From: Halosegnis rubeus
Lineage (GTDB): Archaea; Halobacteriota; Halobacteria; Halobacteriales; Haloarculaceae
Assembly: GCF_009184545.1 (NCBI RefSeq)
Contig: NZ_QJOW01000002.1
Span: 248,001-312,000 of the forward strand
DNA length: 64,000 nt
Direction of reading: 5' to 3'
The translations under genes were made by a program, and so were the position numbers. The notes under the pieces were generated by a model. The model was not told the DNA's origin and did not search any database. It saw only the letters and a list, made by a program, of their open reading frames with translations. Below, in pieces: positions 43,146 to 51,672 of this stretch. The stretch's first letter is position 1. Every line of letters starts with the position of its first letter.

Positions 43146-44765
43146 ATGAACGAGCGGGGCCAATCGTCGACGCTCGGAACGGTGTTCGTTATCGCCATCA
43201 CCGTGGCCGCCGCGACGGCGACCGTCGGCGCGGCCGTGTACACGCTCGACGAGTCGCGCACACAGGCCAACGAGGAGCGTGCCGGCATCGCGGCCGCGCA
43301 GTTCGACTCCGCGGCCGCCCTCGTCGCCTTCGGCGAGACTGGCCAGGCGACGACCGTCGGTATCGGTAACGCCGACAGTATCACCGTCTCCGACGGCGGT
43401 TCGATCTCCGTCATCGCGACCGCAGACGACGGGACCACCCAGACGCTGGTGGACGAACCCCTCGGCGCAGTCGAGTACGCCACCGACGGCGACACCCTCG
43501 CGTATCAGGGTGGCGGGGTCTGGCGACAGGGCGACGGCTACGCCCGCATGGTCTCGCCTCCGGAGTTCGATTTTAACGACGATACGCTCACCATCCCCGT
43601 CGTGAGCGTGACCGCAGCCGACCTCCCGGCGCGATTCTCGGGCGACACCGTTCGGCTCGCCTCCGGCGGTAGCGAGACGACGTATCCCTCCCCCGAAAGC
43701 GGTGTCAACCCCGTCGAAGACCGCGAACTCACCGTCCGAGTGCAAAGCGACTACTACCGCGCGTGGGGGCGCTACTTCGAGCGCTGGGTCGGCGGTGACG
43801 TGACCATGGACGATTCGACCGAGACGGCGAGTGTCACCCTCACGACCGAGTACGACAACAGCATCTTCTACGGCGCGGCGGCAACCGGCACCTCCGGCTT
43901 CAACCTGAAGGGCGGCGGCGGCTCGCCCACCTTCCTCGACAGCTACGACTCCACGGAGGGGCCGTACTCCGAGAGCCAACGGGATGACGGACGTATCGTC
44001 GCGACGAGCAACGTCAACCTCGGCGGTGGCGTCACCGTCTACGGTGACGTCATCGTCCCCGAAGGGAACTACGTCAACGTCAACGGAAACGCCGAGATTC
44101 GCAACGGCGAGGTCATCAAACAGCCGGTCGAGGTACAACGCCCCGGCGGCCGCGTCACGCAACGCGTTGCGAGCGCGCGCGACGATAATAATAACAGCAA
44201 TGTCGCCGCGCTCGCCGACAACTCGCTCGCCGGTGACGGCGACGTGACGCTCTCTGCCGGCACCTACTACATCGACGGGGAACTCCAGTTGGACGGGCAC
44301 ACGCTGACGCTCGAACCGTCCACAGACGAGGAGGTCACGCTCGCGGTCACCGGCAACATCGACATCTCTAACGGCGGTGAAATCGCGGTCGCCGGCAACA
44401 ACGACAACGCCGCCAGAGTGTACACGACCGGCGGCAGCGTGAGCATGAGCAGCGGCGAGGTGTCCGTCCTCGACGACGCGTCACCGCGGTTCTGGCTCTA
44501 CGGCACCGACGACCTGACCGCGACGATGTCCTCACAGTCGCGGTTCGTCGGCATCTTCTACGCGCCGGGTGACCGCTCCTCGCTGGATATGCGGTCGGAA
44601 AGCGAGATATTCGGCGCGATGGCCGTGGGCAAACCCGACCTCAGGTCCGGGTCGACTATCCACTACGACCTCGCCGCCAGTGGAATGCCGGCGTACGACA
44701 GCGATGTAACGATCTTCTCGTATCTCCACGTCTCGCGCAACACGGTCGTCGTCGAGGAGTCCTAG
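43146..44765 (+). CDS. Pilin-like surface protein with beta-helix-like domain
   Basis: 539 residues. It begins MNERGQSSTLGTVFVIAITV: a short leader ending in RG, Q at +1, and a hydrophobic helix, as in archaeal type IV pilins cut by PibD. The rest is repetitive and beta-rich. The C-terminal third (NLGGGVTVYGDVIVPEGNYV, LDGHTLTLEPSTDEEVTLAV, SGGEIAVAGNN-like turns) resembles a polymer-coating or parallel beta-helix fold. It is divergent from nothing but convergent with the pilin-like operon, sharing a CTAG. Confidence 0.75.
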   Translation: MNERGQSSTLGTVFVIAITVAAATATVGAAVYTLDESRTQANEERAGIAAAQFDSAAALVAFGETGQATTVGIGNADSITVSDGGSISVIATADDGTTQTLVDEPLGAVEYATDGDTLAYQGGGVWRQGDGYARMVSPPEFDFNDDTLTIPVVSVTAADLPARFSGDTVRLASGGSETTYPSPESGVNPVEDRELTVRVQSDYYRAWGRYFERWVGGDVTMDDSTETASVTLTTEYDNSIFYGAAATGTSGFNLKGGGGSPTFLDSYDSTEGPYSESQRDDGRIVATSNVNLGGGVTVYGDVIVPEGNYVNVNGNAEIRNGEVIKQPVEVQRPGGRVTQRVASARDDNNNSNVAALADNSLAGDGDVTLSAGTYYIDGELQLDGHTLTLEPSTDEEVTLAVTGNIDISNGGEIAVAGNNDNAARVYTTGGSVSMSSGEVSVLDDASPRFWLYGTDDLTATMSSQSRFVGIFYAPGDRSSLDMRSESEIFGAMAVGKPDLRSGSTIHYDLAASGMPAYDSDVTIFSYLHVSRNTVVVEES

Positions 44766-45517
44766 CGGAGGTCGAGCGCCGTGGTGAACTCCTCGATGAT
44801 GAGCCGTCGGGTCTCGTGACTGTAGACGACCGTCCCGTCGGTCGGGTCGTCGTCCACCGCGGTGAGTCCCTCGCGCTGGAAGTATCGGTTCCACGCGGCC
44901 GCTCGCTCCGGCGTCGTCTCGATGGCCACCTCGACGGTGTATGGCGTCCCCGCGCTCGGACCGGCGGTCCGGTGGTCGAGCAGTTCCTCGTTTTGAGTGG
45001 CGGCGACGATCTGGACCGGTGAGCCGGTGGAGACGCTGTCTGCACCGGTCAATAACACGACCGGGAGAGTCGTCCGCTCGTCGCCGAAGTGGAACGGCGG
45101 GTCGGCCGTCATCCCGACGCCGCCCGGCCCGCTGCGGAACCGCGCGCCGAGCGCCAGCCCGACCGACTGGTCGTCGATGGTGTGGGTAAAGCGACTGCTC
45201 GCCGACCCGTAATCGAACAGGTCGGTCCCACCTTGCGAGACGACGATGTCAACGTCGAGCCGCCCGCCCACGGAGAGGGTCCCTCCGTTCGGTTTCAGCT
45301 CCGTCGCGCGCCGGGGGACACCCGTCTGGTACACCGTCTCGACGCTCTTATCGAGGATGGCAACGCCACTTTCTGCGGCGTCGATACGGGCGTTCTGTTG
45401 TGTCGTGGTGACTGCCCCCAGCCCGTCACCGAGGACGAACGCGATGGTCACCGCCACGACGGAGAACACGAGGATGTAGCTGAGCACCTCCGAGACGCCA
45501 CGCTCGTCGGCCGTCAT
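44762..45517 (-). CDS. Pilin-like protein (DUF7266-like)
   Basis: 251 residues. MTADERGVSEVLSYILVFSV, then VAVTIAFVLGDGLGAV, shows the DERG leader, V at +1 and a hydrophobic helix. The following ARIDAAESGVAILDKSVETV and the beta-rich remainder are typical of haloarchaeal pilin-like families. Its ATG overlaps the TGA of the gene before it. Last gene of the five-gene operon. Confidence 0.75.
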   Translation of the reverse strand: MTADERGVSEVLSYILVFSVVAVTIAFVLGDGLGAVTTTQQNARIDAAESGVAILDKSVETVYQTGVPRRATELKPNGGTLSVGGRLDVDIVVSQGGTDLFDYGSASSRFTHTIDDQSVGLALGARFRSGPGGVGMTADPPFHFGDERTTLPVVLLTGADSVSTGSPVQIVAATQNEELLDHRTAGPSAGTPYTVEVAIETTPERAAAWNRYFQREGLTAVDDDPTDGTVVYSHETRRLIIEEFTTALDLR

Positions 45518-45942
45518 CGCGTCTCACCAACGGACAGCCCGTTCCCGTCGTACCGAACCGCGAGGTCCGTCCCCCGTGTCGTCGAGTCGACCAGCGGCCG
45601 GGTCGTCGAGACCGGGACCCGAACCGTGACCGCCGGGTCGGCCGTCGACACCACCAGCTGCTCGTTGCTCGCGTCGAGTCTAATCCGGTAGTTCATCCCG
45701 ACGGCCCGCTCGGGGACGGCCGGCTCGACGTACACCGTCCCTTCGCGGGTCGCCAGCGCGTCGGCCGCGGTGAGCTGTGACGCCACCCGCTCGCCCACGA
45801 CGGTGAGCTGGTCGCGGATGGCCTGTTCCTGTCGCCCCTCGACGAACGTGCCGACGCCGGTGATGAGTCCGGTGATGAGCAGCGTCGCAACCCCGATGGC
45901 GAGCACGTAGCCGATCGTCGACGACTGGGCGCGCTCGCGCAC
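45514..45942 (-). CDS. Small pilin-like protein
   Basis: 142 residues from a GTG, VRERAQSSTIGYVLAIGVAT. The leader is RERA with Q at +1; then one hydrophobic helix (YVLAIGVATLLITGLITGVG), then a helix EGRQEQAIRDQLTVVGERVA and beta strands ending GNGLSVGETR. Short minor-pilin size. It sits 1 nt after the stop of the giant pilin-like gene and overlaps the next start (ATGA). Confidence 0.72.
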   Translation of the reverse strand: MRERAQSSTIGYVLAIGVATLLITGLITGVGTFVEGRQEQAIRDQLTVVGERVASQLTAADALATREGTVYVEPAVPERAVGMNYRIRLDASNEQLVVSTADPAVTVRVPVSTTRPLVDSTTRGTDLAVRYDGNGLSVGETR

Positions 45943-45943
45943 G

Positions 45944-48553
45944 TCAGGCCACCCCCGTCCCCTGCACGATTTGAATCGGGTCACCGTTCGAGTCGGTCAC
46001 GATCGCCGCTGGCTCGCCCCCATCCGGGGGAATGTACGCCAGCACGTAGATGGTGTTTCCGGCGTCGTTGGTGTCCTGCGCGACGAACATGATTTCGCGG
46101 TTGGTCGTGGATTCGTCCCACTGGAAGCCGGTCGCGGGTGCCTTCTGTGCAACCGAGGTGAGCTGTCCGCTCCGTCCGGTCGTCTCGCTGATGAGCCGGA
46201 GGCTCCCGGAGCTGTCGACGATGGGCGCGCGGTCGATACCGTCGCGGTCGAAGTCGCGGGCCGCTCCCATTCCGATACCGTTGTTTTGCCCCACGCCACC
46301 GTTGGAGACCAGGACGTTGTCGCTCGCGCCAGCCTCGTAGAACCGGAGCTGTTGGCTCGTGTCCGCAAAGAGGATGTCCGGCGTCCCGTCGTCGTCTATG
46401 TCGGTGACGCCGCCGATTGCCCCGACGCCGTTTCCACCTGGGTCCAGTCCAATCTGTGCGGTGTTACCTGCCGCGTCGACGCGGTAGGCGTTCCCGTTCG
46501 CGGTCGCGTACAGGACCGAGAACTGCCCGTTCCAGCGGTCGATACCGATGAGCGTCTGTGTCGTGTCGGGGGCCTCGGGGGCGCTTGCAGACACCAGCGT
46601 CTGCTTTTCGCCGTTCGCGTCCACGATACCGAGCGAGCCGTCGCTTGCGACGTATGGAATCTCGGCTACGTCGTCGGCGTCGATATTGACCTGCTTCGGG
46701 CCGATAGCCTGCACGCCAGTCGCATCGTAGGTCGTGATGGTGCCGTCCGGGGTAATCGACCGGAGCGTGTTCACACCGCCGTCGGGTGCGACGTAGACGA
46801 TTTCATCGCGGTCAGTGTATGACGGTTCGGGTACGCCAAGCGAGATGCCGCGACCGTACGCAGTCGGCTCGTCGGGTGCGACCCTGACGACACCGCGCCG
46901 GGATAGTTCGGCCGTGTCGTACGTCGCCGGCACGTTGACTGCGTACACCGCCGGGGCGGCGTACGGTTGGCGGTCACCCTCTGGCGGATAGAAGTTCGCC
47001 GTCTGCACGTCGGTGCTCGCGCTCGTCCCAGTCGCGAGCGTAAGTTCGTAGCTGCCGGCAATCTGGTCGCCGTTGCGGAAGGCGATATCTGCCGGCTGTG
47101 AGAGCCCCGGCGCGAACGGGAACACCTGTCGCCCGTTCACCTCGCCGGTGGTCACGTCGACCGAGAGGCGGTCGTTCGAGCGGTGGCGGATGTCGACCGT
47201 GCCGTCGGGCGCAATCGTCGCGACGGTGAACTGACCGCTCGTCGAACTCTCGAAGATGTGGACCGCCCACGTCTCTCCCTCCTGGCCGGTGAGTTCGACG
47301 TGGAAGGTGTCGGCGATGGCGGCCGCGTCGTCGCTGGAGGAGTCGGGCACGTCGGCGAGTGAGTCGATGTCGTCGGTCTCGATTTCGAACTGGCGGGCGG
47401 TGGCGCTCTCCGCGAGCGTCCAGTCGGGCGAGTCGGGGGTCGCACCCGCCTCACCGAGCGCGAAGTAGCGGTCGCCCGCCATCGGCGCGACGCGGAACGG
47501 TGGTTCGTCCGTGCCGTCGCCGTCGATGTCACCGGTGCGTCCGCCCCCGTTCGCGAGGGTCTCGTCGACGGTGATGGTCTTGCGGAGCGTGTCGGTGTTG
47601 CCGGTCGCGTCGCTCACGTCGAGCGCGACGATGTAGTCGCCGGCGTCTGCGGGCGTGAAGCTAGTCGTCTCTCCGTTGGGTGGTGAGGGGAGGACCGTCC
47701 CGTTGGGTCCCTTGATCCACCAGTCGTAACTTGTGATGTCACCGTTCCCGTCGGTCGTCGCCGTCGCGTCGAGGGCGACCTGTTCGGTCGCGACCGGCAC
47801 CGTCGGCGAGTGCGAGAATCGCGCGCGAGGCGGCACCTCACTCGTATCGTCGGCCGCGTGTGCGGCGACCCACGCCGTCGTCTCCCGGTCCGGTCCGTTC
47901 GAGTCGGACACGGTGAGCGTCACCTCCCAGAAGCCGGATTCGGGGAGCGTGAAGCCGCTCGGGGTCTCGCCGCTTTTCGTGATGGTATCAGTGCCCTCAG
48001 TCAGCGTCCAGTCGTACGAGAGGTCGCCGCTCGTCCCGTTGTAATCTTCCGTCGCCGAGGCGTCGAGCTGGAGGTTCTCGTTGGTGGCGTGGACCCAACT
48101 GTCGCCGTCGTCGTCGCCGTAGGTGAATCGGGGCGTGACGGGCCGCTCGCTCGTCCCGCCACAGTCGGTGTTCAATGCGGTAAAGACACAGGTCGCATCC
48201 TGCTCGATAACGATACCCCGTTCGATGCGGGTGGGGTCGACGCTGGCGTAGGCGGCCTGCCCGCTCGCGTACTGGCGGCCGAGCAGGTCGTTCGTCGCGA
48301 ACGTGGCGTCGAGAACCGCCTGCTCGACGACGCTCCGGTCGCTTTCGCGCCGGTCGTTGATTCGGTCGAGCGTCCGCCCGAGTTCACGCGACAGCTCCCC
48401 CTCGTAGTCGTCGGCCGCGAGGGTCTGGCCCGCTGCGTCGCGCGTCTGAAGATCGTCGGTGTAAAGCGCGGCGTTGAGCACGACGACGAGCGCGGTGAGC
48501 GCGATAGCCAACACTAACCCGCCGATGAGCAGCTGTTGGCCGCGCTCGCTCAC
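45944..48553 (-). CDS. Giant pilin-like protein with PKD domains and propeller-like tail
   Basis: 869 residues from a GTG overlapping the upstream TGA (GTGA); ATG 48562 would add three residues. VSERGQQLLIGGLVLAIALT is a pilin-type leader and helix. Residues ~130-225 and ~225-320 are PKD-like (NENLQLDASATEDYNGTSGD, EQVALDATATTDGNGDITSY). From ~330 to the end come repeated FG-GAP-like calcium loops (DIDGDGTDEPPFRVAP, DIDDDGTPDILFAD, DFDRDGIDRAPIVDS) that suggest a beta-propeller. This is very long for a pilin and probably projects from a fibre tip or surface complex. Confidence 0.8.
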   Translation of the reverse strand: MSERGQQLLIGGLVLAIALTALVVVLNAALYTDDLQTRDAAGQTLAADDYEGELSRELGRTLDRINDRRESDRSVVEQAVLDATFATNDLLGRQYASGQAAYASVDPTRIERGIVIEQDATCVFTALNTDCGGTSERPVTPRFTYGDDDGDSWVHATNENLQLDASATEDYNGTSGDLSYDWTLTEGTDTITKSGETPSGFTLPESGFWEVTLTVSDSNGPDRETTAWVAAHAADDTSEVPPRARFSHSPTVPVATEQVALDATATTDGNGDITSYDWWIKGPNGTVLPSPPNGETTSFTPADAGDYIVALDVSDATGNTDTLRKTITVDETLANGGGRTGDIDGDGTDEPPFRVAPMAGDRYFALGEAGATPDSPDWTLAESATARQFEIETDDIDSLADVPDSSSDDAAAIADTFHVELTGQEGETWAVHIFESSTSGQFTVATIAPDGTVDIRHRSNDRLSVDVTTGEVNGRQVFPFAPGLSQPADIAFRNGDQIAGSYELTLATGTSASTDVQTANFYPPEGDRQPYAAPAVYAVNVPATYDTAELSRRGVVRVAPDEPTAYGRGISLGVPEPSYTDRDEIVYVAPDGGVNTLRSITPDGTITTYDATGVQAIGPKQVNIDADDVAEIPYVASDGSLGIVDANGEKQTLVSASAPEAPDTTQTLIGIDRWNGQFSVLYATANGNAYRVDAAGNTAQIGLDPGGNGVGAIGGVTDIDDDGTPDILFADTSQQLRFYEAGASDNVLVSNGGVGQNNGIGMGAARDFDRDGIDRAPIVDSSGSLRLISETTGRSGQLTSVAQKAPATGFQWDESTTNREIMFVAQDTNDAGNTIYVLAYIPPDGGEPAAIVTDSNGDPIQIVQGTGVA

Positions 48554-49188
48554 GACTGCCATGCGACGATCTGCACCTCCACGACCGTGTATATCGTGTC
48601 GTCGCCGACCGCGGCCTCGTTGGCGTAGAAGTCGGCGGTGTCGAGCCGTGCCGTTGTCGCGTCGCCGTTGGAATCGAGTAGCACGTCGTCGTCGTACAGC
48701 GTGACGTGCGTGCTCGCGGAGACGGCCGAATCCGACGGTGCGCCCTGATACACGAGCGACTGGCGCTCGCTCCCGTACCGCCCCGCGCCGGCCGGCATCG
48801 ACGCCGGTGATTCCTCGGGTATCGGTGACCGGATGTAGACGTTGTACGTGATGCCGCGCCCACCGAATGCATCCCTTAGGGTGTAACCAAATCGGATATC
48901 TCTGGCCGCGAGTTCTGCACCGCTTGTGTAGCCGGTCTCGCCAGCGCCGTGGAACACCCGGTCTTGCTCGTTCCAGTAGCGGAGCGCCTCGCGGAGCTCT
49001 CCCTCGCTCGCGGCTCCCGACAACACGTCCGTCGCGAGGTCCTGTTGGCGCTCTTCGAGATACTGATTCGTCGTTGAGGCCGACAGCGGCGTGATAATCG
49101 ACGACTGGAGGATGAAGACGACGGCACCCAACACGAGTACGGAGGCGGCGACGCCTTCGAGCGTCCACGTCTGGCCGCGGCTCACCAC
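48550..49188 (-). CDS. Pilin-like protein (DUF7288-like)
   Basis: 212 residues. MVSRGQTWTLEGVAASVLVL, then GAVVFILQSSII: leader SRG, Q at +1, then a hydrophobic helix with the glutamate at +5 (E of TLEG) that is typical of type IV pilins. The rest has NQYLEERQQDLATDVLSGAA and FGGRGITYNVYIRSPIPEES. It overlaps its neighbours on both sides by a few bases. The start is a GTG. Confidence 0.75.
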   Translation of the reverse strand: MVSRGQTWTLEGVAASVLVLGAVVFILQSSIITPLSASTTNQYLEERQQDLATDVLSGAASEGELREALRYWNEQDRVFHGAGETGYTSGAELAARDIRFGYTLRDAFGGRGITYNVYIRSPIPEESPASMPAGAGRYGSERQSLVYQGAPSDSAVSASTHVTLYDDDVLLDSNGDATTARLDTADFYANEAAVGDDTIYTVVEVQIVAWQS

Positions 49189-49706
49189 ACCGACACCTCC
49201 ACGCGGACCTGCTGGCCGTCGAGGGTGACCAGCCGCGCCACCGTCGTCGCCCGCTCCGGTATCTCACCCGCCGGTTGCCCGCGCTCCAGCGTCGTCGGCG
49301 GGTCCGACGGTGCACGCGGACCGTCGGTCGTCGCCACGGTTCCGTCGAGCGTGACCACTTCGCCACCCTCGCGGACCGCGACGCGGACGTTTTCGTTTCC
49401 GATGCCGAGCGCGTCACCGAGCGACCGGGAACTGTCGTAGACGCAGCCGGGCGTATCCACGTCGGCGAAGAAGCCGAGCGTACACGCCGGCGCGAGCGTC
49501 CCCGGGTCCGGTCCCGCGAGCATCGTGTCCACGAGCCGCGTCGCCGCGCGGTCGGCCGCGAGCGGCTGGCCCTGTGCCACCTCGAACGGCGAGAACACCG
49601 TTGGCACGAACAAGAAGACGAACGACACCGTCACCAGAAAGAGGCTCATGCCGACGGCAAAGTCGATGATGGACTCGGTCGGACTTCTCCACGCGGTCGC
49701 GGGCAA
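49182..49706 (-). CDS. Pilin-like protein (DUF7287-like)
   Basis: The core starts SPTESIIDFAVGMSLFLVTV, then SFVFLFVPTVFSPFE, matching families whose members begin near here with a short leader. There is no ATG or GTG close before it, so TTG 49706 is the best guess (174 residues); ATG 49649 would cut into the helix. A cysteine pair (PACTLGFFADVDTPGC) may form a disulfide outside the cell. First gene of the five-gene pilin-like run. Confidence 0.62.
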   Translation of the reverse strand: MPATAWRSPTESIIDFAVGMSLFLVTVSFVFLFVPTVFSPFEVAQGQPLAADRAATRLVDTMLAGPDPGTLAPACTLGFFADVDTPGCVYDSSRSLGDALGIGNENVRVAVREGGEVVTLDGTVATTDGPRAPSDPPTTLERGQPAGEIPERATTVARLVTLDGQQVRVEVSVW

Positions 49707-49899
49707 CGACCTGCCGACGACGCGTGATTGGACGCTGCGTGCCGCGGACCTCATCCTCCGGCTCACGGTCGATTACGACAGCATCGAGCCGGAGACGCTG
49801 TTGCGAATCCAGAAGACGCGCGGCAAGCGACCGCCCGACGAGGCGCTCAAAATCAAGCTCGGGCAGGCGGTCGAAATCGACACCTCGTGGGATATGTGA
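49669..49899 (+). CDS. 76-residue protein between two minus-strand operons
   Basis: MDSVGLLHAVAGNDLPTTRD, then WTLRAADLILRLTVDYDSIE, RGKRPPDEALKIKLGQAVEI and DTSWDM. Third codon positions are mostly G or C, as in real genes here, so it is likely coding. It lies on the plus strand between the DUF58 operon and the pilin-like operon, both on the minus strand, and overlaps the likely start of the latter by 38 nt. Family and function unknown. Confidence 0.6.
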   Translation: MDSVGLLHAVAGNDLPTTRDWTLRAADLILRLTVDYDSIEPETLLRIQKTRGKRPPDEALKIKLGQAVEIDTSWDM

Positions 49900-49900
49900 G

Positions 49901-50401
49901 CTACCGAAGCGCGAGCTCCGCGAGCAACACGCCCCCGAAGATGAGTGCGACCGCGGCCGGCGACACCGACCCCGACGCCAGCGTAAACGCGACGTAGCCC
50001 ATCCCGGCAATCACTGCCGCCCCGATGGTGGTGACGCCCAGTCGTGCAACCTCTGCCTGTCGAGTCTCGGCGCGAGTTCCGACCTGTGTTGCCAGCGACA
50101 ACCCCGTCGACGCGAGGTCGTAGGTGACGAACGCGGCCCCCGACGCGAGGACGAGCACCGGCGGCTCGATGCCCGCCAAGCCGGCCGTCACCAGCGACAG
50201 CGCGACGATTCCCGCGCCACCGTCCAGATAACGCGGGCTGTGTCGCCGCACCGCCACCGTCCACGCGACGACCCCGACCAGAGCAAGCAGCGCGGCGACC
50301 GGCAGTGACACCAACAGAAGCGCGGTCACGAACCCACCGCCGGTGACCAACCCCTGCGTGAGCATCGGCACCCCCGGCTCGAACTCCGCGCTCGCACTCA
50401 C
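49901..50401 (-). CDS. Multi-helix membrane protein of the DUF58 operon
   Basis: 166 residues from a GTG overlapping the DUF58 stop (GTGA). VSASAEFEPGVPMLTQGLVT leads to five hydrophobic helices (FVTALLLVSLPVAALLALVG, IVALSLVTAGLAGIEPPVLV, TIGAAVIAGMGYVAFTLASG, VALIFGGVLLAELALR). It matches the small membrane protein coded last in haloarchaeal DUF58 operons. Role unknown. Confidence 0.65.
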   Translation of the reverse strand: MSASAEFEPGVPMLTQGLVTGGGFVTALLLVSLPVAALLALVGVVAWTVAVRRHSPRYLDGGAGIVALSLVTAGLAGIEPPVLVLASGAAFVTYDLASTGLSLATQVGTRAETRQAEVARLGVTTIGAAVIAGMGYVAFTLASGSVSPAAVALIFGGVLLAELALR

Positions 50402-51672
50402 CGTGACCACCGCCGGCTCGCGCCGACCAGCGTCGTCTCGAACGGCTCGTCCCCCCAGTCGACCACCCGGACGCCGGCACCGCGCAGCCGCGACAGCCGC
50501 AGCGACCGCTCGACGGCTTCCAGCGTCTGGCCCGTCGTCTCCCGCCCCGTCGGGTCGGGACTGATGACCGTCACCGGGTAGCCGTGGGCCTCGTACCGGC
50601 GAATCGACTCCACCATGAACGGATCGAGCAGCGGCGAAAACACTACCAACTGCGTCCCACCAGAGAGCCGCCGCCGGAGTCGCCGGCGCGCCAGCCACGG
50701 CAGGAAGTCCTCGTCCTCGATAGGTGCGGCCGCGAAAGCGGAATCCGTCGCGAACGCCTCGCGAAGCCGCGCCCGGTGTGCCGGTCCGCTGCCCGGTGCG
50801 AGCCACGCCGACCCCGGTCCGAACGTCGCTACCCCGACCCGGTCGCCGCTGTCGAGGAGGCTGCCGGCGGTCGTCGCCGCCGCCTCCAGCGACCGCGCTA
50901 CCGCCGAGTCGGTCGCGCCGACGTGCGAGTCGGCCCGCGTATCCACCACGAGCACGACCGACCCGGCCCGTTCCTGTCTGAACGAGACGGTCGTCAACTC
51001 ACCTGTCCGGGCGACGCGCTTCCAGTCGATGCGGGACATGGGGTCGCCGTGCTGGTAGTCGCGCGTCGCGTGGAACTCGACGCCCGAGCCGCCGGAGTCC
51101 GTCGTCCGCGCCCCGGCATAGGGAGTCTGTTGTGTCCGCAGCGGAACCGTCGTCCGCGCATCGAGCGTCGGAGCCACGTTGAGTTCCGTGGCTCCCGACG
51201 CCATCTGCTCGTACTCGCGTTCGTGTGTGCCGGTCGCATCGCGCGCCAGCACAGTCGTCGGCCCGAACGGGTGAAGACCGACTCGCGTCGCGAGCACGTA
51301 CTGGAAGCTGGCGCTCTCGCCGGCCCGGAGCGCGGTCGCGTGTCGCGGCGACCCGGTCTCGACGGTGAGCGCCGGCGGCACCCCGTCGAGGATTCGCAGG
51401 TCGGTCGCCGGCCCGCGTCCCTCGTTCGTCACCGTCACCGTCACCGTGGTCTGTTGGTCCGGTCCGGGCGACTGCTCTGAGACCGCTCGCTCGATGGCGA
51501 GGTCCACCTCCGGGGGACGACTCGCCGCCGCCAGCCCGCCTGCCGCGACCGCGAACACCGACACGAGCAACGGTCCCGGCGCGTCGAGAATCACGGCCGC
51601 GGTCAGCCCGGCGAACGCGAGGGCACCGACGCCAACCCACCGCAGCGTCTCGCGGTCGGCGGTGACCGTCAC
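50398..51672 (-). CDS. DUF58 domain protein with N-terminal membrane helices
   Basis: 424 residues. Two helices near the start (ALAFAGLTAAVILDAPGPLL, VFAVAAGGLAAAS) are followed by a beta-sandwich region (VTVTVTNEGRGPATDLRILD) and then the DUF58 motif VEFHATRDYQHGDPMSRIDW-KRVARTGELT. A vWA-like end carries DTRADSHVGATDS. DUF58 proteins usually work with MoxR ATPases and vWA proteins in assembling or activating complexes; no MoxR gene is in the window. Confidence 0.88.
   Translation of the reverse strand: MTVTADRETLRWVGVGALAFAGLTAAVILDAPGPLLVSVFAVAAGGLAAASRPPEVDLAIERAVSEQSPGPDQQTTVTVTVTNEGRGPATDLRILDGVPPALTVETGSPRHATALRAGESASFQYVLATRVGLHPFGPTTVLARDATGTHEREYEQMASGATELNVAPTLDARTTVPLRTQQTPYAGARTTDSGGSGVEFHATRDYQHGDPMSRIDWKRVARTGELTTVSFRQERAGSVVLVVDTRADSHVGATDSAVARSLEAAATTAGSLLDSGDRVGVATFGPGSAWLAPGSGPAHRARLREAFATDSAFAAAPIEDEDFLPWLARRRLRRRLSGGTQLVVFSPLLDPFMVESIRRYEAHGYPVTVISPDPTGRETTGQTLEAVERSLRLSRLRGAGVRVVDWGDEPFETTLVGASRRWSR

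Noticed and set aside
48554-49417. Long N-terminal extension of the giant pilin-like gene
   Set aside because: It would run out of frame through two other pilin-like genes; the GTG with the ERGQ leader is the natural start.
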